In this document: one piece after another, positions 54,446 through 63,999 of the stretch
How the letters are laid out: the number at the start of each line of letters is the position of its first letter
Numbering within the stretch: position 1 is the stretch's first letter
DNA from: CAYNJG01 sp965216885
GTDB lineage: Bacteria; Planctomycetota; Planctomycetia; Pirellulales; Pirellulaceae
Length of the DNA: 64,000 bases
Direction: 5' to 3'
Assembly (NCBI GenBank): GCA_965216885.1
Contig: OZ244208.1
Span: 1,054,001 to 1,118,000 of the forward strand
Position numbers and translations under genes: made by a program
The notes under the pieces: generated by a model
The model's database searches: none
Told to the model about the DNA's origin: nothing
Seen by the model: the letters and a program-made list of their open reading frames with translations, nothing else

Positions 54446-57061
54446 ATGGACACAAAACAACTCAACGAATCGCTGGCCAAAATCTACGACGAAGAGCGGC
54501 AGCGGATTGTGTTCTGGAATGACCCGCAGTGCGAGTTCGAGGGCGTCGTGGACAAGCTGGGGCTGGATGATGTCAATATCGTCCGACTGAATGAAGTTGG
54601 CGGACTGGCCATGAAGCTACGGCTTGAACGCGACGATCCGGAATCTCGCTTCCTGCTGTATTCGCCCGACGAGGAGCCCGAGTTCGAGGACGACGTACTG
54701 CTGGACATACGCCTGTACAGTCGAAACTTTCGTGCCGATCGCTCCTCGATCATTCTGGACGAATTGGGGCTTGCGCAAGAGTATCTGCGCAGTCACCTTG
54801 CATTGCGGCGCAAGTTTTTCGACAGCAAAGACCGCATGGCTCGACTGCAACGGTTGGTTGTCGCCGACGATACCGAGTTGGATCTGGATCGCAAGATGCT
54901 GGCTGTCGTAAGCAAAGCCGATCAGGCCGAATCATCAAGTATTCTCAGGACGCTCTATCATTCGATGACCACCCAGGACGAGATCGACCTGGAAACGCCC
55001 CCACCCGCGTGGACCTTGATTGAGAAATGCGATCTGGATGAATCCTTCTGGAACTTGATGTCCATTGCCTTTGGCTATGACGACGAAAACCCATCCCTGC
55101 ACAAACTGTTGATGCGGTTGTTGTTTTCGGACTATGCCCATCATCTGGGCACGGACGTCCCGCCCGCCCTGCAAAAGCAATTGCTCCCTCGCAACGGAGT
55201 TCAAAATGCAGTCGTGTGTCTGACACAATGGCGCGACAGTAGCCGACAGGCATCCAGCTACAACGACCTGTCGGAAACCGTTGCGTCAATGAACGATATT
55301 CAGGAATACTTCCGAGGTCTGGAGCCCGAGCAACTCAAGGGCACATTCACGTTTCGGAGTATCGATGGGCAGATTTTGCCTGGTCTGCTGGAACGCCTTG
55401 AGGCAACCCGCGACCACGTTGATGCGCGGTCGATTCGAGAGATCGTGACGGAGCGGCAGAACGGTCATTGGGTTGCCTCTGGTTCGGTACCCGAAAAGCG
55501 ACGTCAGGCTCGCCACGCGGCGTTTGAAGCAGTTGCTGTCGCGGCCGAGTTCATGGCGCTGCGCAATAAATACGAGGACGGGCTGGCAAGCGACACGGTA
55601 GAAGATGCCTACACCCTGTATACGGAGGAGCTCTTCCGATTCGACCAGCTCTACCGTTGGTTCTACCAGAACGCCGACATCGCCCTGTCCCAGGGATTCG
55701 ACAACCTGAAGACGTTGCGTGACGACATCGAAGCTTCCTATTGCAATTGGTTCCTGGTCCAACTGTCACTGGCCTGGGGAAAGTTCATGGCGAACGGTCT
55801 CCTTGAAAACTGGAAAATCGACGGTGTCGAGAATCAATACAATTTCTACGATCGGGTGGTGAGGCCCAGGCATGCAACGGCTCGTACTCGGAAGTCGTTT
55901 GTCATCATCAGCGACGCATTTCGATATGAGTCAGGCGACGAACTGACTTCGCGACTGAACGGCGAGTATCGGTTCCAGGCGGAAATGCGAACGCAGCTGT
56001 CCGTACTGCCCTCCTACACAACCCTCGGCATGGCCAGCCTGCTTCCGCATCAGCAACTGACCTACACCGAAAAGGGAGATGTGCTGGCCGATGGCAAGTC
56101 GACTGCGGGCACGGACAATCGCAACAAGATTCTTGCGAAGGTAGGCGGCATGGCCATTCAGGCGGAAGAGCTGCGATCGCTGAAACGCGACGAGGGACGT
56201 AACCTGGTTGAGGGCCACAAGGTGATTTATATCTACCACAACGTGATCGATAACCGCGGCGAGAACGCGACTACAGGAATGGACACCTTCCGGGCAACAA
56301 ATGAAGCGATTCAGGAGTTGGCGGATCTTGTTCGCTGCGTCGTGAACATGTTGGGCGCCCATCATATTGTCATCACCGCCGATCACGGGTGTCTGTTCAC
56401 GGAATCGACTCCCGGTGAAACGCAAAAAAGCAAGTTGGAAACAACACCAGCGGGAACCGTGAAGGCGAAGAAACGCTATCTGATCGGTCACGACCTACCA
56501 GTCGATGCCGATGTTTGGCGAGGCGATACGGAGAATACGGCCCGTTGTGAAGGCGGCATGCAGTTCTGGATCCCCAAGGGCCCCAACCGATTCCACTTCA
56601 GCGGTGGAGCTCGATTTATTCATGGTGGAGCAATGCCACAGGAAGTCATCGTTCCCGTCATCACCGTCCGGCAGGCCAAGAGCAAGCAGGATCGTGAAAA
56701 AACGCGAACCAAACAGGTCTCCGTATCCGTGCTGGGGAGCAATATCAAAGTTACGACGCAGACGCACCGTTTTGAATTTATCCAGACCGAATCGGTCACA
56801 GATCGCATCAAGGCCCTATCGGCAAAAATCGCCATCTATGAAGAGGATAGGCCCGTTTCCAGTATCGAGACACTCACATTCGCCAGTACCTCTGAGAATC
56901 TGGATGACCGGCAGCAGAGTTTGATGCTGACATTAAAGGATCAGCCATTCGACAAGCGGAAACGCTATCGCCTGGTGTTGCAAGACGCCAAAACGGACCT
57001 CGAATTACATAGTCAGGACATAACCATTGACCGAGCCATTGCCGATGACTTCGACTTCTGA
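54446..57061 (+). CDS. pglZ: BREX alkaline-phosphatase-like protein PglZ (BrxZ)
   Basis: 871 aa from ATG 54446 (MDTKQLNESLAKIYDEERQR); a GTG at 54434 would add four residues. N-terminal part as in PglZ (RIVFWNDPQCEFEGVVDKL), then the alkaline-phosphatase/sulfatase-like domain with SDAFRYESGDEL (about 488) and VITADHGCLF (about 642), the metal-site motifs. C-terminal beta-rich part follows. Core gene of BREX. The last 17 bp overlap brxL. Confidence 0.95.
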   Translation: MDTKQLNESLAKIYDEERQRIVFWNDPQCEFEGVVDKLGLDDVNIVRLNEVGGLAMKLRLERDDPESRFLLYSPDEEPEFEDDVLLDIRLYSRNFRADRSSIILDELGLAQEYLRSHLALRRKFFDSKDRMARLQRLVVADDTELDLDRKMLAVVSKADQAESSSILRTLYHSMTTQDEIDLETPPPAWTLIEKCDLDESFWNLMSIAFGYDDENPSLHKLLMRLLFSDYAHHLGTDVPPALQKQLLPRNGVQNAVVCLTQWRDSSRQASSYNDLSETVASMNDIQEYFRGLEPEQLKGTFTFRSIDGQILPGLLERLEATRDHVDARSIREIVTERQNGHWVASGSVPEKRRQARHAAFEAVAVAAEFMALRNKYEDGLASDTVEDAYTLYTEELFRFDQLYRWFYQNADIALSQGFDNLKTLRDDIEASYCNWFLVQLSLAWGKFMANGLLENWKIDGVENQYNFYDRVVRPRHATARTRKSFVIISDAFRYESGDELTSRLNGEYRFQAEMRTQLSVLPSYTTLGMASLLPHQQLTYTEKGDVLADGKSTAGTDNRNKILAKVGGMAIQAEELRSLKRDEGRNLVEGHKVIYIYHNVIDNRGENATTGMDTFRATNEAIQELADLVRCVVNMLGAHHIVITADHGCLFTESTPGETQKSKLETTPAGTVKAKKRYLIGHDLPVDADVWRGDTENTARCEGGMQFWIPKGPNRFHFSGGARFIHGGAMPQEVIVPVITVRQAKSKQDREKTRTKQVSVSVLGSNIKVTTQTHRFEFIQTESVTDRIKALSAKIAIYEEDRPVSSIETLTFASTSENLDDRQQSLMLTLKDQPFDKRKRYRLVLQDAKTDLELHSQDITIDRAIADDFDF

Positions 57062-59102
57062 AAATTCAAACGACCACGATAACATCGATGAGCTGTTGTA
57101 CCAGCACTTCGCCGGAAAGGTTGTTCGTAAGGACCTGACGAAACTGGTGAAGGAAGGTGCAAACGTTCCTGTTTACGTACTGGAGTACTTGCTGGGCAAC
57201 TATTGCGCTTCGCAAGACGAACACGTCATCGAAGACGGACTGCAGACGGTAAAGAAGATCCTCGCAGAAAACTACGTACGCCCGGATGAAGCGGAGAAGG
57301 TGAAGTCCACGATTCGTGAACGGGGCAGTCTGAAGATCATCGACAAGGTGACCGTGTCGTTAAATGAACGCAGGGACGTCTACGAAGCGTTGCTGTCGAA
57401 TCTTGGAACGAAGGGCGTTGAGATCAGCACGATTGCTGTCAAAAAGTACAAGAAACTACTCGCCGGTGGAATCTGGTGCATCATCACGATGCGCTATTTC
57501 TATGAAGAGGGGCAAAAGGGTTCTCCATTTATCATCGAGGAACTCAAGCCAATTCAGATGCCCAATATGGATATGGAGGAATTGTTTGAGGGGCGGGTTC
57601 AGTTCAGTGAAGAACAGTGGATTGACGTTTTGCTGCGCTCAAGCGGATACGAACCAACGCAGTTTGATGAACGCGTTAAATGGCATTTGCTGTGTCGCAT
57701 GGTGCCGCTTGTGGAGAACAACTACAACGTTTGCGAGTTGGGACCACGAGGTACAGGAAAGAGTCACATCTACAAGGAGATCAGCCCCAACAGCATCCTG
57801 ATATCAGGAGGACAAACTACGGTTGCCAACCTCTTCTACAACCTTGCGCGGCGACAGGTAGGCCTGGTAGGAATGTGGGACGTTGTGGCATTCGATGAGG
57901 TGGCCGGGATAACCTTCAAGGACAAGGATGGAGTGCAGATCATGAAGGACTACATGGCATCCGGCTCGTTCGCTCGCGGCCGCGAATCCATTGGTGCATC
58001 GGCCTCGATGGTATTTGTAGGGAACATCAACCAGTCGGTCGACACTCTGGTGAAGACGAGCCACCTGTTAGCCCCATTTCCCGATGCAATGATCGATTCG
58101 GCATTCTTCGATAGGTTTCATGCCTACATCCCGGGTTGGGAGATTCCCAAAATGCGTCCCGAGTTCTTCACGGACGGATTGGGCCTGATTGTCGACTACT
58201 TTGCGGAATGGGCTCGCGAAATGCGAAAAAGGAGTTTTGGCGATGCCATCAACAAGTATTTCAAGCTTGGGCGGGATCTGAACCAGCGTGATACGATTGC
58301 CGTGAAGCACACCGTCTCTGGGCTTTTGAAACTCCTCTATCCGAACGAGCAATATGACAAGGAAGCAGTGCGACGATGTCTCGAGTATGCGATGCAAACG
58401 CGCCGTCGCGTCAAGGAACAGTTGAAGAAGATTGGCGGAATGGAGTTCTACGACGTTCACTTCAGCTACATTGATGTAGAGACGTCGGAAGAAAAATTCA
58501 TCACCGTTGCAGAACAGGGGGGTGGGTCGCTCATTCCGGACGGACCACTCAGCCCGGGTGTACTCCATACCGTTGCCTCTGGAAGCAGCGACTCTCACCT
58601 GGGGCTATATCGCCTGGAAACACAGGTGACGGCTGGCAATGGTGCGCTCAAGATGTCTGGAGTGGGTTCCAACAGCCAAGCGAAAGAAGCACTCAAAGTG
58701 GGGTTTGATTTTTTCAAGGCAAACGCCGGTGGAGTGAGTGCAACGACGAAAGTCGGTGCGAACAACTACCACCTGCACATCGTGGAACTGCACAATACCG
58801 GTCCTACCGATGTATTGACACTGTCAGCCTTCATCGCTCTGTGCTCAGCCGTCTTGGGGAAACCCCTCGAAAGCCAATTGGTCGTGCTCGGAAATATGAG
58901 TCTCGGTGGGAACATGGTTCCCGTCGAAAATCTGGCCGAGTCGCTACAAGTCGCTCACGACGCTGGCGCAAAACGCGTGTTATTGCCGATGGCCAGCGTC
59001 TCGGACATTCCGACGATACCCGGTGAGCTATTCGCAAAATTCCAGACAGGCTTCTACTCCGACGCACGTGACGCTGCATTCAAGGCACTGGGCGTCGAGT
59101 GA
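57045..59102 (+). CDS. brxL: BREX AAA+ ATPase with Lon-like C-terminus, BrxL
   Basis: 685 aa from ATG 57045, inside the end of pglZ. N-terminal HFAGKVVRKDLTKLVKEGAN and PVYVLEYLLGNY are diagnostic. AAA+ core: Walker A ELGPRGTGKSHIYKE (about 233), Walker B VVAFDEVAGI (about 280). The C-terminal Lon-protease-like domain (NMSLGGNMVPVENLAESLQV) lacks an obvious Ser-Lys dyad: the usual GPSAG is GPTDV and the Lys position in the GGLKEK segment is Ala (ENLAES). This fits the view that BrxL is a DNA-binding motor and not a protease. Marks the system as type 1 BREX. Confidence 0.95.
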   Translation: MTSTSENSNDHDNIDELLYQHFAGKVVRKDLTKLVKEGANVPVYVLEYLLGNYCASQDEHVIEDGLQTVKKILAENYVRPDEAEKVKSTIRERGSLKIIDKVTVSLNERRDVYEALLSNLGTKGVEISTIAVKKYKKLLAGGIWCIITMRYFYEEGQKGSPFIIEELKPIQMPNMDMEELFEGRVQFSEEQWIDVLLRSSGYEPTQFDERVKWHLLCRMVPLVENNYNVCELGPRGTGKSHIYKEISPNSILISGGQTTVANLFYNLARRQVGLVGMWDVVAFDEVAGITFKDKDGVQIMKDYMASGSFARGRESIGASASMVFVGNINQSVDTLVKTSHLLAPFPDAMIDSAFFDRFHAYIPGWEIPKMRPEFFTDGLGLIVDYFAEWAREMRKRSFGDAINKYFKLGRDLNQRDTIAVKHTVSGLLKLLYPNEQYDKEAVRRCLEYAMQTRRRVKEQLKKIGGMEFYDVHFSYIDVETSEEKFITVAEQGGGSLIPDGPLSPGVLHTVASGSSDSHLGLYRLETQVTAGNGALKMSGVGSNSQAKEALKVGFDFFKANAGGVSATTKVGANNYHLHIVELHNTGPTDVLTLSAFIALCSAVLGKPLESQLVVLGNMSLGGNMVPVENLAESLQVAHDAGAKRVLLPMASVSDIPTIPGELFAKFQTGFYSDARDAAFKALGVE

Positions 59103-59143
59103 AGCCGTAGCCGACGTGAGATAACAACGGTCACCCGGCTGGG

Positions 59144-59869
59144 TTATTCGAAATCTTCCGGGTCGTGGAATGTGATGGTCAGATAATGCGATGACGATGT
59201 GTACTTCTTGCCATCGAGCTCGCCGTTGTCCTTGTCCAGTTTGTGACCAACCATGATACCGTTGAGCCCGTCTTCGACTTGCCCATCAGAGAACGACACC
59301 TTGCCTTCTTTGTCAGTCTTGGCTGAACCCTCTTCGTGGCCCTCTTCGCAGAATAGCATCACGTCCACATCCGCGAGCGGCTTGCCTTTCCATAGCACGA
59401 ATACGTCAACGCCCTGATCCGTGTCGACCAATTGAGCTCGCATGTCCAATGCCGCGGTCTTTCCGATCTTCTCTTGGTCAGTCGCTTTGGTGGCGTACGC
59501 CTTGCGATCCTTGGGCAGTGGCCCCGCCAGGTGCGACACGTAGTAGTCCAGTCGCGAGCCGGCGTACATGCCGTAGGTGATCTTCGACATCAACGCTTTG
59601 GCTTTGATTGACGCGGCGGATGCCATGCCAATGAAGTCATCCGACTCGACCTTCTTCAAGTCGACGCGTGCAACTTTCCCATCTTTGCCCATCGACATGA
59701 CTTCGGCGCCGGCGATCGGAGCCGGCAATTTGTAATTTCGCTCGGCCGGCGTCTCGCCGAAACAGAGGCTTACTTTGCCCTCTTTGTCCGCAGATAGCCA
59801 CGGGAAGTGGGCCGACGCCGAGGACACGAGGGACAGGGTACATACCAGTGCCAGTGAAATGCGAAGCAT
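59144..59869 (-). CDS. DUF4198-type exported protein
   Basis: 241 aa. Signal peptide MLRISLALVCTLSLVSSASA then HFPWLSADKEGK; the HFPWL start after the signal is typical of DUF4198, often linked with metal uptake such as nickel. Alternating strand-rich sequence with a late KGKPLADVDVMLFCEEGHEE, and a final HYLTITFHDPEDFE. Convergent with brxL (41 bp between). Substrate unknown. Confidence 0.8.
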   Translation of the reverse strand: MLRISLALVCTLSLVSSASAHFPWLSADKEGKVSLCFGETPAERNYKLPAPIAGAEVMSMGKDGKVARVDLKKVESDDFIGMASAASIKAKALMSKITYGMYAGSRLDYYVSHLAGPLPKDRKAYATKATDQEKIGKTAALDMRAQLVDTDQGVDVFVLWKGKPLADVDVMLFCEEGHEEGSAKTDKEGKVSFSDGQVEDGLNGIMVGHKLDKDNGELDGKKYTSSSHYLTITFHDPEDFE

Positions 59870-59894
59870 AATTATCCTTTCAGGATGTTTGTAA

Positions 59895-61223
59895 TCAGGA
59901 ACGTTGACGACGCATTGCCAGCGAAGTCAAAAGAGAAATGCAAAACAACGTGGATGCGGTGGGCTCGGGCACGGCCGCAATTGCTCCGGCCGACTGACCG
60001 AAGTTGGCAGACAGTGAGAGGAAGTCCGGGAACGCGATATCACCGTCTCCGTCAAAATCCCCTTCCGCCCAACCGCCGGGCTGGCCAAAATTCCGGGAGA
60101 GTTGCAGGAAGTCGGGGAATTCGACGTCCCCACTGAAGTCGGCATCCCCCGGTAGAGTCCCCGCCAGCGTCAGCCAGGCAGCTCGGTCCTCGTCGTCGAT
60201 CAGACCGTCGCCGGTGACGTCGTATACCTGTTCGCTTGATGCTTCTCGAATCGCTATCGAAAGCCGATCGATATCCGCGGCCGTCAGGGTGGCGTCGTCA
60301 TTGAAATCACCCAGTAGACCCTCGACGATCTGCACGTCCAGATGCAGGACGGGACCATCAAAAGCAAAGTGGTTGGCGGTTGCCGGATTGGGAAACGGAT
60401 CGCCAGCTCCTTGCACTCCCGTTGTGTGCATGGACGTTACGGCGAGCCCCAACTGCCCGGACGCCAGTGCGTTCGCAAAGTATGTCTGAATGGCGGGATC
60501 CTCGACGTTGATGTCGAATAACCATTTAGTTTGAACGGTTACGGATTCGCCAGGCTCCAGCTGGGCGTCGTCCTTGACCATCCTGGCGATGGCAAACGGA
60601 GTCGGATCGAAACCAGAAGTTCCACCGGAAAGTGAATCGACGTTGTTGGAGACGTCGGTGCCCAATGCGTCGGCAGCGAAGACGGATCGAATGCCCTTGC
60701 CTACCGCGGTCTCGCCGCCGAACGAGTTGGCGGAACCAAACGCGGGCACTTCCGCCCCGGTACCGTCAGGCCATGCGAATTGGGTGAATTCATTTCGAAA
60801 ACCAACCCCGTAGAGCTCGATGGGGCGACCGTCGTCTTCGTCCTCCAGATAGTTTGAGGATTCCGGGTCGAGGTACGTTTGAAACGCATCGTACGTGGGA
60901 TCGTAACGGTAGCCCCCGAAAGTCTCGGTCAGCGTGAGCGTTGCCGAGTTCACCTGGTATTGGTGAGCTGGAAGGTCGGCAGGGACGCCAAGCTCGGCGG
61001 TGTTGAGGCCGATCACAAACTGCCCGTCGCGTTCGTCAAATCCTTCTGAACCGAGCGCTCCGAAAATTGGCGCCTGAATGCGAGAACCCGGCGTGACGTT
61101 GAACGGGTACATCCAGCGATCAAGATAAGAAGTCGTGGGCTGATCTTTGAGGATGAACTCGAATTCATCGCCGCAACAAAGGGTTGGCGAGGCAATTATT
61201 AATAGCATGACATAATTACGCAT
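59895..61223 (-). CDS. Dockerin-like, PEP-CTERM exported protein
   Basis: 442 aa. N-terminal signal MRNYVMLLIIASPTLCCG, a beta-rich body (NSATLTLTETFGGYRYDP), then dockerin/EF-hand-like Asp-rich loops: GDFNDDATLTAADIDRL, DVTGDGLIDDEDRAAW, GDADFSGDVEFPDFLQLSRN and GDFDGDGDIAFPDFLSLSAN. Sorting signal VPEPTASTLFCISLLTSLAM then RRQRS. The last two loops repeat the LGDxDFDGDGDxxxPDFL form found in planctomycete secreted proteins. Its ATG overlaps the stop of the TPR gene by 8 bp. Ligand unknown. Confidence 0.85.
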   Translation of the reverse strand: MRNYVMLLIIASPTLCCGDEFEFILKDQPTTSYLDRWMYPFNVTPGSRIQAPIFGALGSEGFDERDGQFVIGLNTAELGVPADLPAHQYQVNSATLTLTETFGGYRYDPTYDAFQTYLDPESSNYLEDEDDGRPIELYGVGFRNEFTQFAWPDGTGAEVPAFGSANSFGGETAVGKGIRSVFAADALGTDVSNNVDSLSGGTSGFDPTPFAIARMVKDDAQLEPGESVTVQTKWLFDINVEDPAIQTYFANALASGQLGLAVTSMHTTGVQGAGDPFPNPATANHFAFDGPVLHLDVQIVEGLLGDFNDDATLTAADIDRLSIAIREASSEQVYDVTGDGLIDDEDRAAWLTLAGTLPGDADFSGDVEFPDFLQLSRNFGQPGGWAEGDFDGDGDIAFPDFLSLSANFGQSAGAIAAVPEPTASTLFCISLLTSLAMRRQRS

Positions 61224-61959
61224 TCTTCTTCCCCCGTCGTAAATCCGCGTACCGCTGGATGCACGCTTGCCAGCGTGGCAGGTCCTTCGAAGATCGATAG
61301 ATTTTGGCCAACTGACAAATGCACTCGGCGCAACAGATACGTTTGATCTGGGCGACGGGGATTTCAGCGGCCACGCGTCGTGTTTCGGCTTCCAGCCCCA
61401 GTGCCCCCAGTGTCTTTACCAGGGAAACTCGAACTGCAAGTTGATCCGGCTTCAGCGTCAACGCTCGTTGAAGAGCCTCGACAATCCTTACGTCGGGCTC
61501 ACCACTTCGACCGAGGTAGAAGGCTTTCGCGAACCAGACTTGCCAGTCGTCCGGGGATTCTTCGGTTGCCTGCCGGCAAAGCTGAACGGCGAGTTCATAA
61601 CACTTCAGGCGGCCGAGCTGACGAATGATCTCGGCGCGATGCTGCGCCAACGCCTCCGTGGACTCGGCGAGGTACGAGAAAATCGCGACGGCCGACTCCC
61701 GGTAGCCCTTGTCAGCGTACAGTTTTCCCAACAGAACCTGCGACTGAACATCCAGCGGACAATAGGTCGTCGCTGATTCAAGTGCAGAGATTGCGGCGTC
61801 GTGATTCCCTTGTTCGCCGTGGCAGACGGCCACCAGCCACCAGTAGTCCGGTTCGTAGAGGCAGACATCCTGAAGCTCGGTAAGGATCTCGTTCGCTTTG
61901 TCGAACTCCTGTTGCTCGAGTCGTTCGCGAACCATCTTGAATTTTTGATTCGTTGTCAT
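61216..61959 (-). CDS. Tetratricopeptide-repeat protein
   Basis: 247 aa from ATG 61959 (MTTNQKFKMVRERLEQQEFD), with AAGGA nine bases upstream; the ORF reaches 62316 without support. TPR-like helical pairs: EFDKANEILTELQDVCLYEP, YWWLVAVCHGEQGNHDAAIS, VQSQVLLGKLYADKGYRESA, and more to about 210, then a Cys-containing segment IKRICCAECICQLAKIY. A cytosolic protein-protein interaction scaffold. Its stop overlaps the following PEP-CTERM gene. Confidence 0.8.
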   Translation of the reverse strand: MTTNQKFKMVRERLEQQEFDKANEILTELQDVCLYEPDYWWLVAVCHGEQGNHDAAISALESATTYCPLDVQSQVLLGKLYADKGYRESAVAIFSYLAESTEALAQHRAEIIRQLGRLKCYELAVQLCRQATEESPDDWQVWFAKAFYLGRSGEPDVRIVEALQRALTLKPDQLAVRVSLVKTLGALGLEAETRRVAAEIPVAQIKRICCAECICQLAKIYRSSKDLPRWQACIQRYADLRRGKKNA

Positions 61960-62003
61960 TTTTGGGGTCCTTGCTGTGTGTAGCACTGACAGGCCGTCAC
62001 CAG

Positions 62004-63059
62004 CTAGTTCGCGTCCGACGCAGTCTGTGATCCGCTTCGTGGCGAAACCTGAATCACCTCGATGTTGGTGAGGTGTCCTTTTCTCATGGCAGCTCCGCCC
62101 ACTGCGAGCAATTGATGCTTCCGGGAAGCGGGGACGAGTTGATGAAAGAAGCGAGGAGTGGCGAGCTTCGCGGCCGTCAGCCAGTGTGTACCGTCTGCAC
62201 TCAGGCAATGCACGCGACCATCCGTCCCGCTGACAAGGAGCCGGCCATCCAGGTTCCAGGCCGAAACGCCAAACCCGTTCATGCCTTCGCCGGGCAGCGT
62301 GGGGCCATCGCTCCATGCCTTTTGCTCGGGATCATAAATCGAAACGGTTCGCTCGATATCGTGGTCTTCGTTCATACCACCTATGACGTAGAGCTTTCCA
62401 TCACGGGTACTCGCGGCCAACGCGCGGCGCTGAAACGGGACTTTAAACTTCGTCCACGCGACCGGCTGCTGGCTGAGGTCCGCGACCAGAGCGTGATCGT
62501 GCCACTCTCCGTCGTCGCCATCGCCGGTCAGATTCCAACCACCGACCACAAACAATCGATCGCCGATGACGACCGCGTCATGTGACGAACGCGGCGACGG
62601 CAGTTTCGCGAGCGACGTCCACTTTTGGGTGGCGGGGTCGAAGCACGAGAACTTGTCGCTGGAATGCAGATCAGGCGACTCGACATCGTCGTTGAGGGCT
62701 TGCAGGCCACCAATGCGATAGACTTTTCCGCGGTGCGCAACCAGGGGTAAGCCTTGCACAGGATCTTCGAATGGAAGGTTTTCCCATTCCGCGGAACCCT
62801 CGACCGCGATGCGGCGGAAATGCTGGGAAAGATTGTGCTTCGAATGATCGTGGGCCGTGCCGGTGTGGCCACTGTACACATAAAGGTGTTTGTCGCAGAC
62901 GACGGCCCCAAAGCTGGAGATGGCCTCGGGCAGGTCTGGATAGTCTCGCGCGGCGACGGGTGCTTTGGCTTTCACCGCAGCCGGAGTCTCGGCACTGACG
63001 GGAGGACAAACAGACGCGAGGATTGCAAGCAGCAGTCCAGCAGTAAATCGGGAGTTCAT
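62004..63059 (-). CDS. Exported Kelch-repeat protein
   Basis: 351 aa. Signal peptide MNSRFTAGLLLAILASVCPP-VSA, then about six Kelch blades: SSFGAVVCDKHLYVYSGHTG, PLVAHRGKVYRIGGLQALND, RSSHDAVVIGDRLFVVGGWN, RALAASTRDGKLYVIGGMNE, MNGFGVSAWNLDGRLLVSGT, HQLVPASRKHQLLAVGGAAM. Forms a beta-propeller, probably periplasmic or surface; ligand unknown. Ends 44 bp before the TPR gene begins. Confidence 0.88.
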   Translation of the reverse strand: MNSRFTAGLLLAILASVCPPVSAETPAAVKAKAPVAARDYPDLPEAISSFGAVVCDKHLYVYSGHTGTAHDHSKHNLSQHFRRIAVEGSAEWENLPFEDPVQGLPLVAHRGKVYRIGGLQALNDDVESPDLHSSDKFSCFDPATQKWTSLAKLPSPRSSHDAVVIGDRLFVVGGWNLTGDGDDGEWHDHALVADLSQQPVAWTKFKVPFQRRALAASTRDGKLYVIGGMNEDHDIERTVSIYDPEQKAWSDGPTLPGEGMNGFGVSAWNLDGRLLVSGTDGRVHCLSADGTHWLTAAKLATPRFFHQLVPASRKHQLLAVGGAAMRKGHLTNIEVIQVSPRSGSQTASDAN

Positions 63060-63105
63060 GGAACAGACTTCCTTCGTGAGGTGGTGTTCGTTGTATCAGG
63101 TTGGA

Positions 63106-63999
63106 TTAACGACTCGAATGAGTCACTTCTTGTCCGGATCGTGTCACTAGTGCCGCTCGGACAGCGGGATCCGAATCGTTTGCGAGCATGTCGACAGAGC
63201 CATCAAGGAAGACGAAGTGGACGCCTCCGGGATGGTCGCTGCGAAAGGTTCGAGCGCTGTTGGGACTCGCGAACAAGTCCACGTTGTTGAAGAGCTTTGG
63301 CAAGTCCGCCGACATGTGTCCCCAAGCGAAGAACCAGTAGCCATTCGCCCAGGTCGTATCGCCCCACTTTGGAGATCCGTTCTTCTCGCCGCAGTCAGTC
63401 CACAGATATTCCACGTGACCGTAATTCACTTCGCCGAACAACAGCGTCTTGGAGGTGCCGTCGGTGATGTGACGATACGAGAGCGTGTAAGGTCGACCCG
63501 CAACCGGATTCCTGAAGGCGCCGTCGAGTCGGCCGTGGCCCGAATAGGTCGTTCGCGATGAGATCACATAGCTGCCGGCAGCGAGCACTTCGCCGCATTC
63601 GGTATCGGGAACCGGCCGGTTTGTGGACATCTCGGGACAAAGGAAAACAGGAACCGATTGACCGGTCACCAACGCGTTTTGCCTGTCCGTGATTGCGTTC
63701 TCAAGTTGATAGTTCGCGTACAACGCGCCCTCCTCGAGATACGGCAGCAGCAGGACTAGCGTGCTGCCGCGATTCTCGAATTGTGCTCCCGCCGTTGGCG
63801 GAGGAAGGTGATTGTTTGCGGAGGCGTAGTTGGCGGTCGCAAGTCCGATCTGCCGAAGGTTGTTTACACATTGCATCCGTCGAGCACTCGTACGTGCGGA
63901 CTGGACGGCCGGGAGCAATAGCGCTACCAGCATCCCAATGACGGCGATCACAACAAGCAATTCGACGAGTGTAAAACCGTTCCGACGGCACTTTCTCAT
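63106..63999 (-). CDS. DUF1559 protein with type IV pilin-like N-terminus
   Basis: 297 aa, one of the large planctomycete DUF1559 family. Prepilin-type leader RNGFTLVELLVVIAVIGMLV followed by LLPAVQSARTSARRMQCVNN; then LYANYQLENAITD and the C-terminal HPGGVHFVFLDGSVDMLAND, which is the family hallmark. Processed by a prepilin peptidase and probably membrane anchored. ATG 63999 lies at the window edge; an earlier start outside the window cannot be excluded. Confidence 0.9.
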   Translation of the reverse strand: MRKCRRNGFTLVELLVVIAVIGMLVALLLPAVQSARTSARRMQCVNNLRQIGLATANYASANNHLPPPTAGAQFENRGSTLVLLLPYLEEGALYANYQLENAITDRQNALVTGQSVPVFLCPEMSTNRPVPDTECGEVLAAGSYVISSRTTYSGHGRLDGAFRNPVAGRPYTLSYRHITDGTSKTLLFGEVNYGHVEYLWTDCGEKNGSPKWGDTTWANGYWFFAWGHMSADLPKLFNNVDLFASPNSARTFRSDHPGGVHFVFLDGSVDMLANDSDPAVRAALVTRSGQEVTHSSR

